A DNA stretch of 44,307 nt. Source: Eggerthia catenaformis OT 569 = DSM 20559 (GTDB lineage: Bacteria > Bacillota_I > Bacilli_A > Erysipelotrichales > Coprobacillaceae). The notes beneath the pieces were generated by a model. That model saw only the letters and a program-made list of their open reading frames with translations, ran no database searches and was not told the DNA's origin. The stretch is from NCBI RefSeq assembly GCF_000340375.1, contig NZ_KB446648.1, positions 58,576 to 102,882 on the forward strand, given 5' to 3'. Numbering within the stretch: position 1 is the first letter of the stretch; the number at the start of each line of letters is the position of its first letter. The translations under genes were made by a program, and so were the position numbers. Positions 33,981 through 44,307 of this stretch are shown here, piece after piece.

Positions 33981-36900
33981 ATGATTTCAGCTTATGGTTT
34001 TAAAAAACTAAAGAAAGTCTTATTGTCTTCGTTTGTCTCTATTATGGTTATTGCCGGGATGGCTACACCTCTGACTGTTAAAGCAGAACCACAGAAAAAA
34101 GACTACAGTAAGAAATATAAGATGATTTCTTTAGATGCCGGTCGTAAGTATTTTTCTGCTGATCAGATTAATAGAATTATTGATCATGCAAGTAGCAAAG
34201 GTTTTACTCATTTGCATCTTTTGCTTGGCAATGATGCATTCAGATTTACATTAAATGATATGGATGTCCATGTAAATGATAAAGTATACAAAGCGGCAGA
34301 TATTAACAAAGCTATCACTAAGGGGAATTTTGAATATATGACGAGACAGAAAGCTCAGAATATTCAAGATGCTGCTAAGACTTTATCTGAATCCGATATG
34401 AATAAGATTTTAGCTCATGCAAAAGCTAAAAACATGAAGATTATTCCTGGTATTAATATGCCTGGTCATATGGATTCTATTGTTACTGTTATGGAGGAAA
34501 TGAAAGATCTGGGAAATGTTCGTTTCACAGGTGATAAAGGTACTTCACTAACAACTATGAATTATGATAATGAAAAAGCTGCTCAATTTATGAAAAGCTT
34601 TTTACAGAAATATTTAGATTACTTTAAGAGTAAAGGTATCAAAGAATTTAATTTTGGTGCTGATGAAATTGGTAATGATGCAGTTAGCGGATATAAAGGC
34701 GGATATGACTATTTATCAAAAAGGCCTGCACAGTATGCGACATTAGTTAAATTTATTAATAAATTGGCTGATCAGGTAGATGCTGCCGGTATGACTCCTT
34801 ATTGCTTCAATGACGGACTGTATTATAATGATAATACAGCTCATAAATTTTCTAGTAAGATTCGAGTTTTCTATTGGTCTTGCGGTCATACATGGTGGGG
34901 TGCTCCGGATTCAGGAAGTGCAAAAACAATTATTAAACAAGGTCATAAGATCGTTAATGTTAATGAGAAGTGGTACTATGTATTAGGTAGGGAAAGAGCG
35001 GATTGTCCATCACGCGGCGGAGCCTATACTGCTTTCCCATACGAAGGCATGGATCCAAGTAAAGCATCTACTGTAAAAATGAAAGATGTAACATTTGATT
35101 ATGTAAGAGAACATCCAAATGATAATAAAAATCTTGAAACATTAGGTTCAATGATTGCATTATGGTGTGATATTCCTAGTATGCCTTATGAAGAAGATAA
35201 ATTCTTTAAATATATGGATATTTTTGCAGACAGCAACCCTGATGTATTTAAAAAAGAAAATCCTGTTGCCCCAGAGATGAAAAGAACAATGTCTGTTAAA
35301 GGTACTATGAAAGTGGCCTCTATTGATGCCGGCAGAAAATTCTTCTCTGCACAGGATATCAAGAATGCTATTGCTCGCCTGAAAGAAAAAGATTATACAC
35401 ATTTACAGTTAATTTTAGGTAATAATGGATTAAGATTTGCTTTAGATAATATGGATATTAAAGCAAATAATAAGACATATAAAGGTGAAGATATTAAAAA
35501 ATATATTAAAGCCGGAAATAAAGAGTATATGACATCTAAGTATGCCGAGGATACAGAAAATGCTGACAGATTCTTAACAGAAACTGAAATGAATGATATT
35601 TTAGACTTCGCCAAGAAGAAGGGTATTCAGATTATTCCTTTAATTAACACTCCCGGTCATATGGATACAATCCTTTCTGTTATGGAAAAAGCCGGTCTTA
35701 CTCAGGTAAGATATGATTGTAAAGATCCAAAATATGATCAGTCTGATGAACCTTCTGCTACAACTATAAGCATGGAGAATAAAGAAGCTCTTGAATTTAC
35801 TAAGACTTTGGTTAAGAAGTATATGGACTATTTCTCTAAAAAAGGATGTCAGTTTTTCAATATTGGTGCTGATGAATATGGTAATCATGATTCAAATTGC
35901 CAGGGATTTGCTGATTTACAGAAATTAGGCTTATATAAGACATTTATTGCTTATATCAATGAGTTGGCTAAGTATGCAACTGATCGTAAGGTAAGACCAA
36001 TGGTATTTAATGATGGTATTTACTATGGTGAAAAAGATAATGATGGTCAGTTTGATCCTAATATCTTAGTTGCTTATTGGACTTCAGGATTCCCATATAA
36101 TGGACATCGGTATCAGCCTGCTCAAACAACTTACTTAGCCAAAAAAGATCATGAAATCTTAAATACAAATGATAACTGGTATTATGTGATTGGTACAGAG
36201 AGTCCATGGAATCAGTCATGGTATGGATTCAATATGGCGATGAGAGGTGTCTCTAAGCATAAATTTGCTGAAAATGTAGGAAATCCGGTTAAAACTGTCG
36301 GTTCTATGATTTGCTTATGGTGTGATAATCCGGGTAAGGCATATAAAGAAAAGAATTTCTTCCAGTGGGTAGATGCTTTTGCAAATAATAATCCGGATGT
36401 ATTTAAGAAACGTGCAGATTATTCAAAAGTTGATGAAGCCTTAGAAAAAGCTAAGAAATATGAAAAAGAGAAGAATAATTATACTGCTGAAAGCTATGAT
36501 AAGCTAGATAAGGCAGTTAAAGCCGTTATCAGAGATAAGTATGAAGAAGAACAGCCAACTGTTGATTTATATGCTGTTGCGATTGAAAGTGCTATTGCAC
36601 AGCTTAAGTTAAAGCCTGCTGATTATACAGCTATCAATGAGATTTATTTTAAGGCTAAAAAAGCTGTTGCTTATAGAAAAAATTATGTTGATAAAACAAT
36701 TGATGAATTAGAAAAAGTCTTAAACGAAATCAGCTTTGATCTAACTATTAAGGAACAAGAAAAAGTTAATAATTTAGCTAAACGATTGAAAGATGCGTAT
36801 GAGGCATTAGAATTAAAGGATGCTGATTACAGTGAGGTAGAAAAAGCTAAGAAAGAAGTGCCTGATCTTAAGAATTATACTGAAGAAACGGCAAAGGCTG

Positions 36901-37646
36901 TTACAAAAGCATTAGCAGCAGTTCAGGAAGGCTTAAAGATTGATGAACAGGATAAGGTTGATCAGTATGCTAAAAATATCAGAGATGCTATCAGTAAGCT
37001 TGAAGAAAAGAAAGCTGATTACAGTAATGTTGATAAAGCATTAAAGAATGTTCCTAAGGATTTATCTTCATATACTGAAGAAAGTGTAGAAAGATTGAAT
37101 AGAGCTATAGAAGCCGCTAAGAAGAGAGACTTGAAGATTTCTCAGCAGAAAAAAGCGGAAGCTATTGCTGAGGAAATTAATAATGCTATTGCGGGATTAG
37201 TTAAGAAAAATATTACTTATAAGATGACACCAGGTGATGTTATTAAAGGTCAGGAAGCAGTATTTAGATCTTCAGCTGATATTAAGAAATTTAAGCAGTT
37301 ATTAATTGACAATAAGATTGTGGATTCTAAAAATTATAAAGTTACAGAAGGAAGTACAATTATTACTCTTTCTAAAGAATATACTAAGACTCTTTCTGTT
37401 GGTGAACATACAATTCAGATTGTATCTGTAGACGGTCAGGCAACTGCTAAATTCACAGTTAAGGATATGGTAAAGGTAGAGGAGACAAAACCTGCTACAA
37501 AAAAGCCTGAGAAAAAGGCAAAAGAGAATATGAAGAAGAAACCTTCTAAAGCTGATACTTCAGATTCTACTCATATTATTGGTTATATTATTGTGATATT
37601 CATCTCTTTAGCAGGTGCTATCACACTAAAGAAAAAATTTAATTAA
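33981..37646 (+). CDS. Surface exo-beta-N-acetylglucosaminidase with two GH20 domains
   Basis: A 1221-residue secreted protein. ATG 33981 follows AAAAGGAGGGTT; the longer frame from 33900 has no site. The signal peptide ends VKA near residue 35. Two tandem GH20 domains follow, with the catalytic Asp-Glu pairs in FGADEIGND (228-229) and IGADEYGNH (631-632), so both look active. Four FIVAR-like helical repeats of about 65 residues (each starting ADYS or ADYT) occupy about 811-1075. A beta domain, a Lys/Pro linker and a C-terminal membrane segment with KKKFN tail complete it. The double GH20 layout is that of pneumococcal StrH, which removes GlcNAc from host glycans. No LPxTG is seen before the membrane segment. 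Confidence 0.9.
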   Translation: MISAYGFKKLKKVLLSSFVSIMVIAGMATPLTVKAEPQKKDYSKKYKMISLDAGRKYFSADQINRIIDHASSKGFTHLHLLLGNDAFRFTLNDMDVHVNDKVYKAADINKAITKGNFEYMTRQKAQNIQDAAKTLSESDMNKILAHAKAKNMKIIPGINMPGHMDSIVTVMEEMKDLGNVRFTGDKGTSLTTMNYDNEKAAQFMKSFLQKYLDYFKSKGIKEFNFGADEIGNDAVSGYKGGYDYLSKRPAQYATLVKFINKLADQVDAAGMTPYCFNDGLYYNDNTAHKFSSKIRVFYWSCGHTWWGAPDSGSAKTIIKQGHKIVNVNEKWYYVLGRERADCPSRGGAYTAFPYEGMDPSKASTVKMKDVTFDYVREHPNDNKNLETLGSMIALWCDIPSMPYEEDKFFKYMDIFADSNPDVFKKENPVAPEMKRTMSVKGTMKVASIDAGRKFFSAQDIKNAIARLKEKDYTHLQLILGNNGLRFALDNMDIKANNKTYKGEDIKKYIKAGNKEYMTSKYAEDTENADRFLTETEMNDILDFAKKKGIQIIPLINTPGHMDTILSVMEKAGLTQVRYDCKDPKYDQSDEPSATTISMENKEALEFTKTLVKKYMDYFSKKGCQFFNIGADEYGNHDSNCQGFADLQKLGLYKTFIAYINELAKYATDRKVRPMVFNDGIYYGEKDNDGQFDPNILVAYWTSGFPYNGHRYQPAQTTYLAKKDHEILNTNDNWYYVIGTESPWNQSWYGFNMAMRGVSKHKFAENVGNPVKTVGSMICLWCDNPGKAYKEKNFFQWVDAFANNNPDVFKKRADYSKVDEALEKAKKYEKEKNNYTAESYDKLDKAVKAVIRDKYEEEQPTVDLYAVAIESAIAQLKLKPADYTAINEIYFKAKKAVAYRKNYVDKTIDELEKVLNEISFDLTIKEQEKVNNLAKRLKDAYEALELKDADYSEVEKAKKEVPDLKNYTEETAKAVTKALAAVQEGLKIDEQDKVDQYAKNIRDAISKLEEKKADYSNVDKALKNVPKDLSSYTEESVERLNRAIEAAKKRDLKISQQKKAEAIAEEINNAIAGLVKKNITYKMTPGDVIKGQEAVFRSSADIKKFKQLLIDNKIVDSKNYKVTEGSTIITLSKEYTKTLSVGEHTIQIVSVDGQATAKFTVKDMVKVEETKPATKKPEKKAKENMKKKPSKADTSDSTHIIGYIIVIFISLAGAITLKKKFN

Positions 37647-37665
37647 TCTCCTATATTATACTTAG

Positions 37666-37697
37666 AAAAGAATCATCTGATATCAGATGATTCTTTT
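37666..37697. terminator. Terminator after the GH20 gene
   Basis: The 32-bp perfect palindrome has arms AAAAGAATCATCTGAT and ATCAGATGATTCTTTT and lies 20 bp after the stop codon. Confidence 0.85.
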
Positions 37698-37808
37698 GAC
37701 TTTATAATTATAATAAGCATGATTTTAAAAAATTAAGATTAATCGAATCATGGATAGATAATAATTTTTTCAAAAATGACTTAAAAAAATTAATATTAGT
37801 TCTGATTA

Positions 37809-37817
37809 TGCTATAAT
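37809..37817 (+). promoter_or_regulatory. Extended -10 element of glgA
   Basis: TGCTATAAT gives a TG-extended -10 box 29 bp before the glgA ATG. The -35 region is not consensus. Confidence 0.5.
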
Positions 37818-37845
37818 AAATAATAGATAGAGGGAGGTGGTCTTT

Positions 37846-39651
37846 ATGACAAAAGAAAAGAAAACAACTAAAAAAATAATAAAGACTGATAGTAAAGAAA
37901 ATAAATCAGCTGCTTTGAAGAAAACCGAGTCAGTAAAGAATGCAAAGATTACAGAAAAGAAAGCTACAAAAACTAATACAAAGAAAAAGACTGTTTCAAA
38001 AGCACCTGAAACTAAAAAGGATGAGATAAAAGAAGCTGTCAAGAAAGAAAAGAAAGCTACAAAAACTAATACAAAGAAAAAGACTGCTAAGAAGACTGAG
38101 GCTAAAAAAGATGAAGTAAAAGAAACTGTTAAAGATGAAGTTATAAAGATTCCGGCAGAAGTATCTTTATATGTTGAAGAATATATTCCTCAGCCTAGAA
38201 GAAGTGTAGCATTTATTGGTTCTGAGTGTTATCCGTTTGTAAAAACAGGCGGATTGGGAGATGTTATGTATGCATTGCCTAAAATGCTTGCTAAACAGAA
38301 TTGTGATGTTAAGGTTATTCTTCCTCGCTATGGATGTATTCCTTGGGAGTATCAGGAAAAAATGGTTTATGTCGGTTCATTTGATATGGATTTATGTTCT
38401 GATGGACGTTCATTCTATGTTGGTATTATGGAATATGTATGGGATGGAGTAGTCTATGATTTTATTGATAATCAGGAATTATTTGCCGGAGGAAATCCTT
38501 ATACTTCTCTGATAGAAGATATTCCTAAGTTTTGTTACTTTGGAAAAGCCGCTTTAGCTGCCTTGAATTATCTGAATTGGGTACCTGATGTTATTCATTG
38601 CCATGACTGGCAGGCAGGCTTAGTACCTATTTATCTACGGGAAATGTTTAATGAGACACCTCTTGCCAGTGCTAAAACTATTTTAACTATCCACAATTTA
38701 AGATTCCAGGGTATTTATAATATTGAGACATTAAAATATTGGACTAATCTTCCTGATTATGTATTTAATAAAGATGCAATGGTAGAAAACTGGCTGGATG
38801 CTAATATGTTAAAAGGCGGTATTACATATGCTAATATGATTACTACAGTATCTAATACTTATGCAGGTGAAATACAAACAGCTTTCTTTGGTGAACATCT
38901 GGATGCTCATTTAAGATACCATTCCGGCAAATTAAGAGGTATTGTGAATGGTATTGATTATGATATCTGGAATACTGCTTCTGACCCTTATTTAGCAGTT
39001 AATTATGATTTAAGCAATGTGTTAAGAAATAAGAAGGAAAATAAGAGGGCATTGCAGGAAGAATTAGGGCTAGAAACTGATGATCATAAATTTGTGATTG
39101 GCTTAGTATCAAGATTAACCAATCAGAAGGGCTTGGACTTAGTTAATAGTATTATTCCTCAGGTTATGGATGAGCATACACAGGTTGTTATTTTAGGAAC
39201 CGGTGACGCTATGTATGAAGATTCATTTAGGTATTATGAAAATGCATATAAGGGTAATTTATGTTCAAATATTATGTATGATGAGGCAAGAGCACATAAG
39301 ATTTATGCCGGATGTGATGCATTGCTTGTACCGTCATTGTTTGAGCCTTGCGGCTTAACACAGCTGATTGCAATGCATTATGGAACTATTCCTATTGTCA
39401 GGGAAACAGGCGGACTTAAAGATACTGTAGAGCCATATAATATGAATACAAATACAGGAAATGGCTTCACATTTAATTATTATGATGCCGGACTACTGCT
39501 GGATGCGATTAATAGAGCAAAGACATTTTATTTTACAAATAGATGGTGTTTTGATGAAATGGTACAAAGAGATATGGATAAAGATGTATCATGGGAGAAT
39601 TCAGCCAGACAGTATCGTGACTTATATGTAGAGCTTACAAGTAACAGATGA
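37846..39651 (+). CDS. glgA: Glycogen synthase (GT5) with Lys-rich N-terminal tail
   Basis: A 601-residue protein, about 110-120 longer than usual GlgA. ATG 37846 follows AGGGAGGTGG. Residues 1-110 are almost only Lys, Thr, Ala, Glu and Val, with a 41-bp DNA repeat (37953-37993 and 38046-38086) giving the unit KKATKTNTKKKT twice. The enzyme begins RRSVAFIGSECYPFVKTGGL with the ADP-glucose-binding Lys133 in KTGGLGD. HCHDWQAGLVP, GIVNGIDYDIWN, GLVSRLTNQKGLD and LVPSLFEPCGLTQLIAM are all present. It elongates alpha-1,4-glucan from ADP-glucose. Other glg genes are not adjacent. The tail resembles histone H1 and could bind DNA or polyanions, but that is inference. Confidence 0.93.
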   Translation: MTKEKKTTKKIIKTDSKENKSAALKKTESVKNAKITEKKATKTNTKKKTVSKAPETKKDEIKEAVKKEKKATKTNTKKKTAKKTEAKKDEVKETVKDEVIKIPAEVSLYVEEYIPQPRRSVAFIGSECYPFVKTGGLGDVMYALPKMLAKQNCDVKVILPRYGCIPWEYQEKMVYVGSFDMDLCSDGRSFYVGIMEYVWDGVVYDFIDNQELFAGGNPYTSLIEDIPKFCYFGKAALAALNYLNWVPDVIHCHDWQAGLVPIYLREMFNETPLASAKTILTIHNLRFQGIYNIETLKYWTNLPDYVFNKDAMVENWLDANMLKGGITYANMITTVSNTYAGEIQTAFFGEHLDAHLRYHSGKLRGIVNGIDYDIWNTASDPYLAVNYDLSNVLRNKKENKRALQEELGLETDDHKFVIGLVSRLTNQKGLDLVNSIIPQVMDEHTQVVILGTGDAMYEDSFRYYENAYKGNLCSNIMYDEARAHKIYAGCDALLVPSLFEPCGLTQLIAMHYGTIPIVRETGGLKDTVEPYNMNTNTGNGFTFNYYDAGLLLDAINRAKTFYFTNRWCFDEMVQRDMDKDVSWENSARQYRDLYVELTSNR

Positions 39652-39671
39652 TCGAAAGATCATCTGTTTTT
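39644..39671 (+). terminator. Terminator overlapping the glgA stop
   Basis: ACAGATGATC (39644-39653) pairs with GATCATCTGT (39658-39667) around GAAA, followed by a T-run. The glgA stop codon (39649-39651) lies inside the stem. Confidence 0.88.
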
Positions 39672-39738
39672 AGTATAAATATAAATACTATATTTTACAA
39701 AGAGGGAATAATAGAGTACACTTAATTCAGGTGATAAA

Positions 39739-40518
39739 ATGATTATAAGCAGATATTTTATAGGTTTTGTATTTTTTAGTTTTTTAGGATGGGTATGGGA
39801 ATGCTTATTTTGTATGATAAATACAGGAAAATGGGAAAATAGAGGCTTTTTATTTGGTCCTTATTGTCCTATTTATGGTTCAGCTGTTATGTTAGCTTAT
39901 TTTATTTTTGGGCATCATAGGTTATCAGTAAACAGTTCATTAATCATTGTATTTTTAATTTGCATGATCGGCAGTGCTGTTATAGAGTATGTAACCAGTT
40001 ATATATTGGAGAAGATATATCATGCCAGATGGTGGGATTATTCAAATATACCGTTCAATATTAAAGGAAGAATAGCATTACCGATATCCGTTGCATTCGG
40101 CATAGCTGGTATTATAATAGTAAAATTTGTTTTTCCTATTGTAAACAATCATTTTCCTCCTCATCATTCTTTATTTGCTGAGAGCTTATCATTATTATTA
40201 ATGGGATTAATATCTATTGATTTAGGTGTAACATTATCTACTTTATCAGAAGTTGTCTATCATCTTAATATGACTGAAAAACAGCTAGGTAATAGGATTC
40301 AGTGGATTTATGATCGAGTGGGAGAAGAGACTGAAGAACTTAGAGAACAATGGGATAATTATTCTAATTATATTACTATAAAAATTTCTCAGGTAGCAGA
40401 ATCTATTAATAGAAGAGAATGGAAAAGCTTAAAAAAGATGACTCATTTTACTACCAATAATCAGACATATATAGTTAATAAATTAAAAAAATTAAAAGAT
40501 AGGATGAACAAAAAATGA
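39739..40518 (+). CDS. CmpB/ABC-transporter type IV family membrane protein
   Basis: A 259-residue protein with about five membrane segments in its first 170 residues. The sequence FFSFLGWVWECLFCMINTGK, then RGFLFGPYCPIYGSAVM and ARWWDYSNIPFNIKGRIALP are the signature of PF06541 (putative ABC-transporter type IV, CmpB), a family of unknown role in Firmicutes. The last 85 residues are a charged helical cytoplasmic tail. The stop overlaps the start of the next gene by four bases, so the two are translationally coupled. The start has only a weak site (CAGGTGATAAA). Confidence 0.85.
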   Translation: MIISRYFIGFVFFSFLGWVWECLFCMINTGKWENRGFLFGPYCPIYGSAVMLAYFIFGHHRLSVNSSLIIVFLICMIGSAVIEYVTSYILEKIYHARWWDYSNIPFNIKGRIALPISVAFGIAGIIIVKFVFPIVNNHFPPHHSLFAESLSLLLMGLISIDLGVTLSTLSEVVYHLNMTEKQLGNRIQWIYDRVGEETEELREQWDNYSNYITIKISQVAESINRREWKSLKKMTHFTTNNQTYIVNKLKKLKDRMNKK

Positions 40519-41732
40519 AATATGATTTTACAAGCATTCTAGATCGTCATGGTAAGGATGCAATCGCAGTTGATGGATTAGGATTAAATCCGGGCTTTAC
40601 ACCGTCACAGCCAAAAGAAGGATTTTCCGTTATACCTATGTGGGTTGCTGATATGAATTTTCCTACTGTACCATCTGTTACTGAAGCTATTATTAAGCGT
40701 GCAAAACATCCGGCCTTTGGTTATTTTTCTCCAACAAAAGAATATTATCAGTCAATTATTGACTGGCATACTAAAAGAAATCATGTGACCGGATTAAAAA
40801 GAAAACATATAGGATATGAAAATGGTGTGTTAGGCGGATTAATAAGTGCTATGAATGTTCTTTGTTCTAAGGGTGATTATGTCTTATTACATTCACCTGC
40901 TTATATTGGCTTTACTAATTCTTTAAATAATAATGGCTACCATATCGTTCATAGTCCTTTAGTACTGGATGATCATGATCTTTGGCGAATGGACTATGAA
41001 GATATGGAGCAGAAGATTATTGATTATAAAATACATACTGCTATTCTTTGTTCTCCATATAATCCAATAGGAAGAGTATGGACATTAGAGGAATTAGAAA
41101 AATGTATGGAGATTTTTGAAAGACATCATGTTTATATTATTAGTGATGAAATATGGTCAGATTTAACATTGTATGATTATCAGCATATATCTGTGCAAAT
41201 GGTTAATGAGTATGCCAGAGAACATACTATTGCCTTATATGCACCCAGCAAGACTTTTAATCTTGCCGGACTGGTAGGTTCTTATCATATTATTTATAAT
41301 GATTATTTAAGAGAAAGAATAGATAAAGAGTCAAGTCTTTCTCACTATAATAATATGAGTGTTCTTTCTATGCATGGATTGATAGGTGCCTACAGCTCAA
41401 AGGGATATCAGTGGGTTGATTAACTTAGGCAAGTTCTCTCAGATAATATAAATTATGCTTATAATCATATTATAAAAAATTATCCCGATATTAAAGTAAG
41501 TAAGCCGCAGGGAACATATATGCTTTTTCTTGATTGTACTGATTATTGTCAGACTCACCATCTTACTATTGAAGAATTAGAAAAATTAGGATGGGATATT
41601 GGTGTTGCATGGCAGGATGGTAAGATGTTTGGTCATCCTTATGGAATAAGAATGAATCTTGCTTCTCCGTTATCACAAATCAAGGAAGCATTCCGCAGAC
41701 TGGATACTTATATTTTTCATATACATAATTAA
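40515..41732 (+). pseudogene. MalY/PatB-type aminotransferase interrupted by one in-frame stop
   Basis: One continuous frame of 405 codons is broken only by TAA at 41421-41423. The first 302 residues hold the fold-type I PLP core: VIPMWVADMNFPTVPSV, FGYFSPTKEYYQSI, AILCSPYNPIGRVWTLEEL, IISDEIWSDL and the PLP lysine in YAPSKTFNLAGL. After the stop the same frame continues LRQVLSDNINYAYNHI and ends YGIRMNLASPLSQIKEAF with the substrate-binding Arg. Family members are about 390-400 residues (cystathionine beta-lyase and MalY), and WVD-x-LRQVL suggests a Glu codon became TAA. Without suppression the enzyme lacks its C-terminal domain. It is coupled to the CmpB gene. Confidence 0.88.
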
Positions 41733-41747
41733 AATGGAGGAAATCTT

Positions 41748-43148
41748 ATGGCTTGTACAACAATTTTAGTAGGGAAAAAGGCATCATATGATGGGTCAAC
41801 AATGATTGCCAGAAACGATGATTCCCAGTCAGGTGTTTTTACAGAAAAGAAATTTACAGTGGTTCTGCCGGAAAATCAGCCGAAAGTTTATAAGTCGGTT
41901 ATTTCAGGTGTAGAAATTCCATTAAAGAATAGACCAATGAAATATACTGCTATGCCAAATGCATTATCAGGAGAAGGTATTTGGGCAGCGGCAGGAGTAA
42001 ATGAAGAGAATATCTCTATGAGTGCGACTGAGACAATTACATCAAATGAAAGAGTGCTGGGAGCGGATCCTCTCGTTAAAAATGGTATTGGTGAAGAGGA
42101 TATAGTGGTTTTAGTATTACCATATATTCATAGTGCCAGAGAAGGTGTTCTTTATTTAGGAAATTTATTAAAGACTTATGGGACTTATGAGATGAATGGT
42201 ATTGCTTTTCAGGATCAGGAAGAAATATGGTGGCTGGAAACAATAGGAGGACATCATTGGATGGCTAAAAGGGTACCGGATGACCATTATGTTGTTATGC
42301 CAAATCAGCAGGGAATAGATTCATTTGATTTTGAAGATGCTTACGGTGATAAAAAGGATCACTTATGTTCAAGTGATTTAAAGGAATTTACAGAAAAGTA
42401 TTATCTTGATTTATCAATGAATAATACATTTAATCCAAGACTTGCTTATGGCAGTCATAGTGATAGTGATCATACCTATAATACACCACGAGCATGGAGT
42501 ATAGAAAAATATCTAAATCCATCACTTAAGCAATCTCCATTATCAGATACTCTTCCCTGGGCACTTGTACCGGAAAGAAAGATTACTGTAGAAGATGTTA
42601 AATATGTTTTAAGTGATCATTATCAGGGGACTATCTATGATCCTTATAGTAAGGATTTAGATAAGAAAACAATCTTTAGACCAATCGGTATTAATAGAAC
42701 CAGCTTTTTATCACTGGTACAGATTAGACCATATATGCCAAAAGAAAATCAGGTCATTGAATGGTTTACATTCGGTTCAAATGTTTTTAATGCTTTTGTA
42801 CCTGTCTATACACAGATTTCATCTGTTCCGGATTATGTATCTAATACAACGGAAACTGTAGATACACATAATTTCTATTGGGCAAATAGACTTATTGGAG
42901 CATTAAGCGATGCACATTATAGTTTATGTTCTTCTCATATAGAAAGATATCAGTTATCTGTTCATTCTAAAGGTCATCAGCTGATTCATAAATATGATGA
43001 AATGATCTTAAATCAGAAATGTACACAAGAAGAAGCTAATCAATTTATTATTGATATGTTAGAAGAAGAAACCAATGATGTATTATCAAAAGTGTTGTAT
43101 GAAGCCGGCATGGCAATGAAAAATGGCTTTTCAAGATCAGATGCCTAG
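41748..43148 (+). CDS. pepD: C69-family dipeptidase
   Basis: A 466-residue Ntn-type hydrolase of usual length. The N-terminus MACTTILVGKKASYDGSTMI has Cys3 as the expected nucleophile after removal of two residues, and IARNDDSQSG is the conserved following loop. GIWAAAGVNEENISMSATET and IWWLETIGGHHWMAKRVPDD are further C69 signatures. These enzymes cut a broad range of dipeptides in the cytoplasm. TGGAGGAAATCTT precedes the ATG. It lies 15 bp after the aminotransferase frame, so the three genes from 39739 may form one transcript ending at the terminator after it. Confidence 0.92.
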   Translation: MACTTILVGKKASYDGSTMIARNDDSQSGVFTEKKFTVVLPENQPKVYKSVISGVEIPLKNRPMKYTAMPNALSGEGIWAAAGVNEENISMSATETITSNERVLGADPLVKNGIGEEDIVVLVLPYIHSAREGVLYLGNLLKTYGTYEMNGIAFQDQEEIWWLETIGGHHWMAKRVPDDHYVVMPNQQGIDSFDFEDAYGDKKDHLCSSDLKEFTEKYYLDLSMNNTFNPRLAYGSHSDSDHTYNTPRAWSIEKYLNPSLKQSPLSDTLPWALVPERKITVEDVKYVLSDHYQGTIYDPYSKDLDKKTIFRPIGINRTSFLSLVQIRPYMPKENQVIEWFTFGSNVFNAFVPVYTQISSVPDYVSNTTETVDTHNFYWANRLIGALSDAHYSLCSSHIERYQLSVHSKGHQLIHKYDEMILNQKCTQEEANQFIIDMLEEETNDVLSKVLYEAGMAMKNGFSRSDA

Positions 43149-43175
43149 GAGGAGTAATCCTCCTTTCTCTTTTTG
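43147..43175 (+). terminator. Terminator after pepD
   Basis: AGGAGGA (43147-43153) pairs with TCCTCCT (43158-43164) around GTAA, followed by a T-rich run. The stem includes the pepD stop codon region. Confidence 0.8.
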
Positions 43176-43219
43176 AAATAATCCATTATTTATTATTATT
43201 TTATATATAATAAAAATAA

Positions 43220-44307
<1,088 letters not shown>

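Overview
The window is AT-rich, has strong AGGAGG-type ribosome binding sites, a T-box in front of lysS, a TPP riboswitch in front of an ECF thiamine S-component, and an SdpR/SdpI pair. This points to a low-GC Firmicute. The housekeeping genes (a StrH-like tandem GH20 surface enzyme, glycogen synthase, C69 dipeptidase, GH1 phospho-beta-glucosidase) fit an Erysipelotrichia-like gut or oral anaerobe, but that placement is inference only.

Region 1 (1-14573) is a CRISPR region. Three arrays share one 30-bp repeat, and a fourth decayed array lies directly upstream of cmr1. They surround a complete type III-B effector operon: cmr1, HD-less cas10/cmr2, cmr3, cmr4, cmr5, cmr6, then a CorA-like membrane protein. 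HD-less Cas10 plus CorA is the arrangement of the Bacteroides fragilis system that signals with SAM-AMP, so the likely output is a nucleotide second messenger acting on the membrane. No cas1, cas2, cas6, NrN phosphodiesterase or SAM-AMP lyase is visible. Between arrays 1 and 2 lie an ORF6N-domain gene and a PIN_8-type nuclease gene with a C-terminal zinc ribbon. Between array 2 and cmr1 lie wrecked fic and ORF6N genes. A 35-bp leader element precedes arrays 2 and 3 and the fossil array. It carries half a repeat exactly one spacer length before the first true repeat.

Region 2 (14883-19619) holds sdpR-sdpI under a long perfect palindromic operator, a convergent lipoprotein amidase, a broken MATE transporter and T-box-controlled lysS. 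Region 3 (19620-22460) is a decay zone: an unknown membrane protein, an internally deleted and truncated IS transposase, and two broken sugar O-acetyltransferase genes.

Region 4 (22460-32425) is a ten-kilobase accessory island bounded by an identical 36-bp direct repeat. All its substantive genes lie on the + strand: small cytoplasmic proteins resembling immunity proteins (DUF2185, possible Imm26-like and DUF3601-like), leucine-rich-repeat proteins, a VOC protein and a TfoX-N protein. No toxin is visible. Several of its genes are frameshifted or possibly truncated by a stop.

Region 5 (32439-44307) looks like core chromosome: thiT with its TPP riboswitch, a Cys-rich protein, a 1221-residue surface protein with two GH20 domains, glycogen synthase with a histone-tail-like Lys-rich N-terminus, a CmpB-family membrane protein, a MalY-type aminotransferase interrupted by one in-frame stop, a C69 dipeptidase, and the start of a GH1 phospho-beta-glucosidase that runs off the window.
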